From contig NZ_FPBO01000002.1 of NCBI RefSeq assembly GCF_900116645.1, positions 62,001-126,000 on the forward strand: a stretch of 64,000 nt of DNA. Direction: 5' to 3'. The notes under the pieces were generated by a model, which did not search any database, was not told the origin of the DNA, and saw only the letters and a program-made list of their open reading frames with translations. The stretch is from Pseudoduganella namucuonensis. Lineage in GTDB: Bacteria; Pseudomonadota; Gammaproteobacteria; Burkholderiales; Burkholderiaceae_D. A program made the position numbers and the translations under genes. Shown here piece after piece: positions 35,761 through 42,200 of the stretch. Each line of letters begins with the position of its first letter. Within the stretch, counting starts at the first letter, position 1.

Positions 35761-37010
35761 AGCGCTCCAAGGCAAACGCCAGCCGCCCGGCGCAACGCCC
35801 GCGCATCCGCGCCATGGCATTGGCCGCCGCCGGCCTGCTGTCCGCGCAGTTGGCGCACGGCGCCAGCCTGCTGGTCACGCTGGCCAACGACCTGGAGATC
35901 GCCCGTCCCTCCGAGACGGTCACCATCCCGTGGACGGAGGTGAACCGCGCCCTGCCCGGCGCGCTGGTGCAGAAAATCGCCGTCAAGGACGCGGCCGGCC
36001 GCGTGCTGCCGCACCAGGTGACGAACATCGCGCCGCAGGCCAAGGACCCGCAGGGCGTGGGCGCGGCCTACGGCGAGCTGATTTTCCAGCACAGCTTCGC
36101 CGCCGGCGAAAAGAGCGCCAGCTTCACGGTCGAGAAGATCGAAACGCTGGCGCCGCCCTTCCCCACAAAGGTCTACGCGCGCTACGTGCCCGAGCGCCTG
36201 GACGACTTCGCGTGGGAGAACGACAAGATCGGCCACCGCACCTACGGCCCAGCGCTGGCGGCGCCCGCGCCGGCCAGCGGCGGCAAGGAGGTGCTGGTCA
36301 CCAGCGGCCTGGATATCTGGTTCAAGCGCGTGGCCTACCCCATCGTGGACCGCTGGTACAACAAGGGGCACGACCACTACCACAAGGACCAGGGCGAGGG
36401 CATGGACCTGTACAACGTGGGCAAGTCGCGCGGCGCCGGCGGCGTGGGCGTGTGGGACGGCAAAGTCCTGCACACCGGCGCCAACTACGCCGAATGGAAG
36501 GTGCTGGCCAACGGGCCGGTGCGCGCCATCTTCGAGCTGCGCTACAACGCCTGGGACGCGGGCGGCACGCAGGTGTCCGAAGTGAAGCGCTTCACGGTGG
36601 ACGCCGGCCAGCAGCTCGACCGCATCGACAGCACCTTCACCTACACCGGACCGGGATCGCTGAACATCGCCGCGGGCCTGAACAAGACGCCGGCCGACAA
36701 GGGCCAGCAGCCCAAGCACCACGTGGACCGCGACACCAAGTCCAAGGCCCTGGTGCAATGGGTGGAGCAGCCCGGCAACGGCGACTTCGGCACCGCCATC
36801 GTGCTGCCGGCGGCCACCGGCTACGCCGAGGATAATCTCAACCACCTGATCGTCGCCCCGTCCACGCCCGGCACGCCGCTGACCTACCTGGCCGGCGGCG
36901 CCTGGAGCCGCGCCGGCGAAATCACCACGCGCGAGCAGTGGCAAGCCTACGTCGCCAACGCGGCGGCGCGCCTCAACAGCCCGGTGCGGGTGGGTCTGCG
37001 CTCGCAGTAG
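35757..37010 (+). CDS. secreted DUF4861 protein (pectin-associated)
   Basis: 417 residues. A long N-terminal region with basic residues leads to a signal peptide (AMALAAAGLLSAQLAHG-ASL). The mature part matches the DUF4861 type: LLVTLANDLEIARPSETVTIPW, then VYARYVPERLDDFAWENDKIGHRTYG and GLDIWFKRVAYPIVDRWYNKG. Function is unproven; these proteins recur beside pectin and alginate lyases and GH105 enzymes and may bind or cleave uronic-acid oligosaccharides. It is translationally coupled to GH105 by the ATGA overlap. Its 3' end overlaps the convergent PAS-GGDEF gene by 38 bp. Confidence 0.82.
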   Translation: MKRSKANASRPAQRPRIRAMALAAAGLLSAQLAHGASLLVTLANDLEIARPSETVTIPWTEVNRALPGALVQKIAVKDAAGRVLPHQVTNIAPQAKDPQGVGAAYGELIFQHSFAAGEKSASFTVEKIETLAPPFPTKVYARYVPERLDDFAWENDKIGHRTYGPALAAPAPASGGKEVLVTSGLDIWFKRVAYPIVDRWYNKGHDHYHKDQGEGMDLYNVGKSRGAGGVGVWDGKVLHTGANYAEWKVLANGPVRAIFELRYNAWDAGGTQVSEVKRFTVDAGQQLDRIDSTFTYTGPGSLNIAAGLNKTPADKGQQPKHHVDRDTKSKALVQWVEQPGNGDFGTAIVLPAATGYAEDNLNHLIVAPSTPGTPLTYLAGGAWSRAGEITTREQWQAYVANAAARLNSPVRVGLRSQ

Positions 37011-38397
37011 CCCCCTCGGGAGGCGGCGTGTAAAAGGCGACCTGGTTGCGGCCGGATTTCTTGGCCGTGTACATCGCCTCGTCGGCATGCTTGAGCATGG
37101 TTTCGGCGTCCTGGCCGTCGTCCGGATACATGCTGACGCCGATGCTGCAGGTGACGCTGAACGGCGCGTCGCCCAGCATCAGCGGCTGCGCCAGCACCTC
37201 CTGCACCTTGGCCAGCAGCTCGGCCACGTGGGTGCGCTCGCCCGGCACCGCCGGCGGCACCTGGTGCAGCGACACCAGCACGAATTCGTCGCCGCCCAGC
37301 CGGGCCACCGTGTCGGACTGGCGCACGCAGCCCGCCATGCGCTCGGCGACGGCGCGCAGCATGCGGTCGCCCGCCTCGTGGCCGTGGGTGTCGTTGACGA
37401 ACTTCAGGCGGTCCAGGTCGATGAACGACACCGCCAGCAGGCAATTGCTGCGCTGCGCGATCGCGATGGCCTGGCCCAGCCGGTCCATCAACAGGCGCCG
37501 GTTGGGCAGGCCGGTGAGCTCGTCGTGGCTGGCCAGTTGCTCCAGCTTCTGCTCCGCGTCCAACGCCTTGGAGACGTCGCTCATGGTGTAGACGAAATGG
37601 GTGGCCTTGCCGTCGCGGTCGCGCACGATCGCCAGCCGCACCTTGTTCCAGAACGCGGTGCCGTCCTTGCGCCAGCTGCGCAGCACCGCACCGCCCTCCT
37701 CTTCCCGCGCCATGGCCAGCGCCAGCGCCTGCGTGGCGGCCGGGTCTTCGCCGTCCTCCAGCAGGCCGGCGATGCCGCTTTGCTGCGCCTCCTCCAGCGT
37801 GAAGCCGGTGATGCGTTCGAACGCGGGATTCACATACAGCACCGGCAGCTCCGGCGAGCCGCGGCCGACGATGACGGTGGCGTCCCCGCTCAACTCGATG
37901 GCGCGGTTGCGCAGCCGCACCGCCTCCTCGGCGTTGACCCGCAGCGTCACGTCGCGCGATATGCCGACGATGCCGGCCGGCTGGCCGTCGGCGCCGTAGA
38001 AGGGGTATTTCGTGGTGGAAAACCAGCGCCGCACGCCGGCGTGGTTGACGTTTTCCTCGATATGGTCGATCAGCGGCTGGCCGGACTTCATGATCTGCTG
38101 TTCGTCCGTGAAGAAGCGCTGGCCGCAGCCCAGCGGATAGAACTCCAGGTCGGACTTGCCGACCAACTCCGCCGGCGAGGCGACGCCGATGCCCTCGGCG
38201 GCCGCGTGGTTGGCGATGACGAAGCGCCCGCTGCGGTCTTTCACGTAGATGTGGTCCGGCATGTTGTCGATCAGCGTGCGCAGCAGCCCGCGCTCGCTGG
38301 CCAAGTGTTCGGCCATCGCCTGGCGCGCCTTGAGCTCCTCGCGCAAGGCCTCGTTCTCGCGCCGAAGCTCCTCCATGCTCATATTCTTGATGTCCAC
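36973..38397 (-). CDS. PAS-PAS-GGDEF diguanylate cyclase
   Basis: About 474 residues from a GTG at 38397 that follows a strong AGGGGAGG site. An in-frame ATG at 38466 would add 23 residues with no ribosome site. A short coiled coil (MEELRRENEALREELKARQ) precedes two PAS domains (about 35-155 and 160-290; NPAFERITGFTLEEA). The GGDEF domain follows with RLGGDEF intact and an RxxD inhibitory site (RQSD) five residues before it. It should make cyclic di-GMP with product inhibition, and is soluble. No EAL domain is present. The signal sensed is unknown. Confidence 0.88.
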   Translation of the reverse strand: MDIKNMSMEELRRENEALREELKARQAMAEHLASERGLLRTLIDNMPDHIYVKDRSGRFVIANHAAAEGIGVASPAELVGKSDLEFYPLGCGQRFFTDEQQIMKSGQPLIDHIEENVNHAGVRRWFSTTKYPFYGADGQPAGIVGISRDVTLRVNAEEAVRLRNRAIELSGDATVIVGRGSPELPVLYVNPAFERITGFTLEEAQQSGIAGLLEDGEDPAATQALALAMAREEEGGAVLRSWRKDGTAFWNKVRLAIVRDRDGKATHFVYTMSDVSKALDAEQKLEQLASHDELTGLPNRRLLMDRLGQAIAIAQRSNCLLAVSFIDLDRLKFVNDTHGHEAGDRMLRAVAERMAGCVRQSDTVARLGGDEFVLVSLHQVPPAVPGERTHVAELLAKVQEVLAQPLMLGDAPFSVTCSIGVSMYPDDGQDAETMLKHADEAMYTAKKSGRNQVAFYTPPPEGATASADPPAPGC

Positions 38398-38479
38398 CGT
38401 CTCCTCCCCTATGCTGAAGCATGGCCGAAGACCAGCGGCGGCGGTACGCACCCGCGTTGCGCACATCCTGCGCGCCGGA

Positions 38480-38552
38480 TCAGCGCCGAGCTTGGTGCTC
38501 CTGTCTCACCCGGCAATGTAGCACTCTTGGCGTCCAAGGGTGTACTTTTGCG
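38480..38552 (-). pseudogene. duplicated remnant of the 3' end of the GH13 amylase gene
   Basis: This stretch matches 39141-39214, the last 24 codons and stop of the GH13 gene at 39141-40493, with scattered substitutions and one or two small indels. The match starts exactly at the stop codon (tca on the plus strand) and runs to TGTACTTTTGCG. Homology ends abruptly at both sides. The remnant and the intact copy flank the small gene at 38560-39030, as direct repeats. Confidence 0.8.
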
Positions 38553-38559
38553 AACTACA

Positions 38560-39030
38560 TCAGTTCTTTCCTCGGCTCTGCTCAGCTTTTATCTGTTGAA
38601 CAAACCGTTCGTTCTCAGCGGTCCTATTGGAGGCAACTACACGCTCGGCGATTACGAGTGCTTCAGCCAGAATCTTGCTCTTTTGTTCGGCGTCCTTCGC
38701 GTAATTTTGGGCGTGGGTTAGGAGTTCAAACGCATATAACTTGAGTTCGTTTTCGTCGCCGTGCGCCCGGGCTCGCTTTGACCAATATTTGGCTTTTTCG
38801 AAATCGCCCTCGTACTGTTCAAAGTAATAGATGAGCCGTCGAATGGCTGGCAAATTGCCGTTGTCTGCTGAAGCCAAAACCGCGTCCAACTCCTCTTTCG
38901 GAATCGAAAATTTGCTGCCCGGCCTGCGTGGACCCTGTTGCTCGTCTCCGATCAACGATGTCCCCGCCACACCCAGGAGCACGACGCTAGCAAAAGTCAC
39001 CAGTACCGTGAAGATTTTCTTGCCATTCAC
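38560..39030 (-). CDS. small membrane-anchored helical-repeat protein, lower GC
   Basis: 156 residues from a GTG at 39030 with GGGGAA upstream. One N-terminal membrane segment (IFTVLVTFASVVLLGVAG) is followed by a soluble helical part with a Sel1/TPR-like look (LPAIRRLIYYFEQYEGDFEKAKYWSKRARAHGD, given here only as the span of residues about 60-95). I do not recognise a named family. Its base composition is clearly more AT-rich than that of the neighbours. It lies exactly between two direct copies of a GH13 gene end, so it looks like an acquired gene. An immunity or lipid-anchored accessory role is possible but unsupported. Confidence 0.65.
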   Translation of the reverse strand: MNGKKIFTVLVTFASVVLLGVAGTSLIGDEQQGPRRPGSKFSIPKEELDAVLASADNGNLPAIRRLIYYFEQYEGDFEKAKYWSKRARAHGDENELKLYAFELLTHAQNYAKDAEQKSKILAEALVIAERVVASNRTAENERFVQQIKAEQSRGKN

Positions 39031-39140
39031 TGTTCTAGTTCCCCGGTGTAAAGGCTGAATCCACCCATGAAGTATAAGGCGGGTAGACAAAGCCCAGCAA
39101 ACGCGCCGAGGTCGAGCATGCCCGTGGAGCTTCTCAGGTC

Positions 39141-40493
39141 TCAGCGCCGGGCCTTCGTGCTCCAGCCCCATCCCGGCAATGTAGCACTCTTGCCGTCCAG
39201 CGTGTACTTTTGCGTCTCGCCGGACAGGTTCACCGCCACATCCACCACATTCTTGTCGCGCTGGCGGCGGAAGGCGAACACCTTGTCGTTGCCGGTTTCC
39301 CGCACGTCGATGGAACCACCGTACTGGCCGTTCCACAGCGCGGGGTTCTCGTGCTTCAGTTTCGCCAGGCCGGTGTAGAACGGCGCCAGCCCGTAGTTCT
39401 TCCACTGGATGGCGTCCTTCTCGAAGAATTCCAGCCGTTTGTCCAGGCCGGACTCCTGCCCGTTGTACACCAGCGGCATGCCGGGCAGCGTGTAGGTCAG
39501 CACCGCCATCGCCTTGTAAGCGGGGCCATACAGTTCCTTGTCCGTGCCGACCCAGGAATTGAAATCGTGGTTGTTGGTGAAGCGCATGCGGTAGGCCTCG
39601 GCCGGATAGCTGCGCGGCGGCTTGGCCAGCCAATCCCGCATCGCGCGCGCGTCGCCCTCGCCCTTGGCGATCTTGCGCATCACGTCCGGCAGGTCCCAGC
39701 TGTAGGTCATGTCGAAGGCGCGGTCGTGCATCTCCACCCAGTCGCCCTCGGCCAGCATGAACACCGGCTTGATGGCGCGCAGTTCCGCGATGGCCTGCTG
39801 CCAGTATGCCATCGGCAGGCCGCTGGCCACGTCCATCCGGTAGCCGTCGATGTCGGTTTCCTTGATCCAGTAGGACAGCGCGTCGGTCATGGCGGCCCAC
39901 AGCGCCTTGTTGCCGTAGTCCAGTCCCGTCACGTCTTCCCATATCTCCTGGGTCGCGCCTTCGCTGTAGGTAACGGGATAGATCTCGCCCTTGGCGTTCT
40001 TCTTGTAGAAGTCGGGGTGCCGCGTCACCCACGGGTTGTCCCATGCCGTGTGGTTCGGCACCCAATCCAGGATCACGCGCATGCCCAGGCCGTGCGCCTG
40101 CTTGACCAGCTTCTTGAAGTCGTCCAGCGTGCCGAACTCCGGGTTCACGCCCTTGTAGTCGGCCACGGCGTAGTAGCTGCCCAGCGTGCCCTTGCGCTTT
40201 TCCTTGCCGATCGGGTGGATCGGCATCAGCCACAGGATGTCCACGCCCATCTTCTTCAGGCGCGGCAAATCCCTGGCGAAGGCGTTGAAGGTGCCTTCTT
40301 TCGAGTACTGGCGCAGGTTCACTTCGTAGATGGTGGCGTTGCGCGACCATTCCACGTGCTCCAGCGAGACCGCGCCGGGCGCGGGCGCCGCGGCGGGTTT
40401 GAATCCCGGCTCGGCGGCGGCGCAGTTCAGCGCAAGGAATGAGGCCAACAACGGGGCGAAAAACAGCGGGGCGAAACGGACTGCGGTCTTCAT
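39141..40493 (-). CDS. secreted GH13 alpha-amylase
   Basis: 450 residues with a signal peptide (LFFAPLLASFLALNCAAA-EPG). The GH13 barrel starts ATIYEVNLRQYSKEGTF. Catalytic residues are D221 (GYRMD), E249 (LAEGDW) and D310 (NNHDFN). A short C-terminal beta-domain ends LPGWGWSTKARR. It is a small single-domain amylase of the kind found in Bacteroidetes and Xanthomonadales maltodextrin loci. It lies 22 bp downstream of the flavin halogenase gene, probably co-transcribed. Its last 24 codons are duplicated at 38480-38552. Confidence 0.9.
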   Translation of the reverse strand: MKTAVRFAPLFFAPLLASFLALNCAAAEPGFKPAAAPAPGAVSLEHVEWSRNATIYEVNLRQYSKEGTFNAFARDLPRLKKMGVDILWLMPIHPIGKEKRKGTLGSYYAVADYKGVNPEFGTLDDFKKLVKQAHGLGMRVILDWVPNHTAWDNPWVTRHPDFYKKNAKGEIYPVTYSEGATQEIWEDVTGLDYGNKALWAAMTDALSYWIKETDIDGYRMDVASGLPMAYWQQAIAELRAIKPVFMLAEGDWVEMHDRAFDMTYSWDLPDVMRKIAKGEGDARAMRDWLAKPPRSYPAEAYRMRFTNNHDFNSWVGTDKELYGPAYKAMAVLTYTLPGMPLVYNGQESGLDKRLEFFEKDAIQWKNYGLAPFYTGLAKLKHENPALWNGQYGGSIDVRETGNDKVFAFRRQRDKNVVDVAVNLSGETQKYTLDGKSATLPGWGWSTKARR

Positions 40494-40515
40494 CGTGTCT
40501 CCTGGATCAAGCGGG

Positions 40516-42027
40516 TTACATCTTCGGCGCGGCGCAGAAGCGCGCGATATAGGCGGCGTGGTCCGGCATCACGTTCACGCATTTGCCGATCACCTCGCGC
40601 ACGCTGTCCATGTACTCGGCGATGTCGGCCTCGGTCTGGATGTCGACCAGCGGATGGTAGCCGTCGGTGGGCATGTTCTGGCCCTCCAGCACTTGCAGCC
40701 AGCCCACTTCGGTGAACAGTTCGTTGTCGACGCGGACGATGCGGCCGTGGGTGCGGTACAGGTCCATTTTGGCGCGCAGCGTGTCCGGAATCGGCATCGC
40801 CGCGCAATCCTTCCAGAACTGCGAGTCGTCGCGCTGGTTCAGCTTGTAGTGCAGGATGATGAAGTCGCGGATGCGCTCGTAGTGGAAGCGGTTCTGGCGG
40901 TTGTACTCGTCGATGTCGGTCTGGCTGAATCCCCGGTCTGGGAAGAAGTCGATCAGGCGCTGGATCGCGTCCTGCACCAGGTGGATGCTGGTCGACTCCA
41001 GCGGCTCCATGAAGCCGCTCGCCAGGCCGATGGCCACCACGTTGCGGTTCCAGCTCAGCTTGCGCATGCCGGCCTTGAACTTCAGCAGCCGGGGATCGGC
41101 CAACGGCTTGCCGTCCAGGTTGGCCAGCAGGGTGGCCGCCGCCTCGTCCTCGCTCACGTGGGCGCTGCTGAACACATGGCCGTTGCCGGTGCGGTGCTGC
41201 AGCGGGATGCGCCACTGCCAGCCGGCGCGGTGCGCGGTGGCGCGGGTGTAGGGCGTCAGCACCGGCGCCGATTCGCACGGCACGGCGAAGGCGCGGTCGC
41301 ACGGCAGCCAGTGGCTCCAGTCCTCGAAGCCGGTTTGCAGCGTCTGTTCGATCAGCAGGCCGCGGAAGCCGGAGCAGTCGATGAACAGGTCGCCCTCGAT
41401 GCGTACGCCGCTTTCCAGCACGATGGCGTCGACGTGGCCGTCGCCCTCGCGTTGGGTGGCGTGGGTGATCTTGCCTTCGATGCGCGTCACGCCGCGCTCC
41501 TCGGACAGTTTGCGCAGATAGCGCGCATAGAGGCTGGCGTCGAAGTGGTAGGCGTAGGCGATGTCGCCCAGGGGCGAATTCTGCATCTCCGCGTTGGGCG
41601 GCATGAATTTGTTGGCCTTGGAGGCCATGCGGGTGATCGAGTAGTTTTCCAGCCCGGCGGCCTTGCCCAGCGCGTTCATCTTGTGCCAGTACTGGTCGAA
41701 GCCGACGGTCCACAGGTCCTGTCCCAGCCTGCCGAAGCCGTGCATGTAGCGTTCGCCCAGCTTGCCCCAGTTGACGAATTCGATGCCCAGCTTGAAGGTG
41801 CCCTGCGTGGCGCGGACGAACTCGTTCTCGTCGATGCCGACCACCTTGTTGAAGCGCTGGATCATGGGGATGGTGGCCTCGCCGACGCCGACGATGCCGA
41901 TTTCGTCCGATTCCACGACACGGATGTCGTAGCGGCCGCGCAGCACGGTGGACAGGGCCGCCGCCGTCATCCAGCCCGAGGTGCCGCCGCCGACGATGAC
42001 GACGTTCTTGATCAATTGGTTTTGCAT
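40516..42027 (-). CDS. flavin-dependent tryptophan-halogenase-like enzyme
   Basis: 503 residues. The FAD-binding GGGTSGW lies at 13-19, Lys79 in TFKLGIEF is at the position of the catalytic Lys79 of PrnA/RebH, the WxWxIP motif is at 270-275 (WQWRIP) and the catalytic Glu is E344 in PLESTS. So all hallmarks of an active halogenase are kept. Such genes often sit beside TonB-dependent receptors in Xanthomonas, Caulobacter and Brevundimonas (BrvH type, which favours free indole and bromide). Here the receptor lies just upstream, with a terminator in between, and an amylase gene follows. The ATG at 42027 has GGGA upstream. The true substrate is unknown, and a role in glucan use is not evident. Confidence 0.88.
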   Translation of the reverse strand: MQNQLIKNVVIVGGGTSGWMTAAALSTVLRGRYDIRVVESDEIGIVGVGEATIPMIQRFNKVVGIDENEFVRATQGTFKLGIEFVNWGKLGERYMHGFGRLGQDLWTVGFDQYWHKMNALGKAAGLENYSITRMASKANKFMPPNAEMQNSPLGDIAYAYHFDASLYARYLRKLSEERGVTRIEGKITHATQREGDGHVDAIVLESGVRIEGDLFIDCSGFRGLLIEQTLQTGFEDWSHWLPCDRAFAVPCESAPVLTPYTRATAHRAGWQWRIPLQHRTGNGHVFSSAHVSEDEAAATLLANLDGKPLADPRLLKFKAGMRKLSWNRNVVAIGLASGFMEPLESTSIHLVQDAIQRLIDFFPDRGFSQTDIDEYNRQNRFHYERIRDFIILHYKLNQRDDSQFWKDCAAMPIPDTLRAKMDLYRTHGRIVRVDNELFTEVGWLQVLEGQNMPTDGYHPLVDIQTEADIAEYMDSVREVIGKCVNVMPDHAAYIARFCAAPKM

Positions 42028-42082
42028 GCTATGTCCCATTAGAACCAACAACAACGGAAGGTCAGTCGCTTCGCGATCGGGC

Positions 42083-42125
42083 GCAGCCCCACTGGGGCTG
42101 CTCCCCCCATTCGGGGTCTGACCCC
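42083..42125. repeat. two hairpins in the halogenase leader
   Basis: GCAGCCCC (42083-42090) pairs with GGGGCTGC (42094-42101). It is followed by the palindrome GGGGTCTGACCCC (42113-42125), the same word as in the hairpin at 15850-15876. The region lies 56-98 bp upstream of the halogenase start. It may be an attenuator or a copy of a short dispersed repeat. Confidence 0.5.
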
Positions 42126-42144
42126 AGCCCTTGCTTCTGGTTTT

Positions 42145-42190
42145 GGCTAAAAAAAATGCCCCCGCGAGCGTAAGCTGGCAGGGGCATTTT
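42145..42190 (-). terminator. intrinsic terminator of the TonB-dependent receptor gene
   Basis: AAAATGCCCC (42153-42162) pairs with GGGGCATTTT (42181-42190). Read on the minus strand the stem is followed by a run of T. It begins 10 bp after the receptor stop codon. Confidence 0.88.
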
Positions 42191-42200
42191 GCCACGGCGT

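Noticed and set aside
38398-38559. Possible short genes on the plus strand next to the PAS-GGDEF start
   Set aside because: No ribosome site or domain. Most of the stretch is explained by the duplicated amylase end at 38480-38552.
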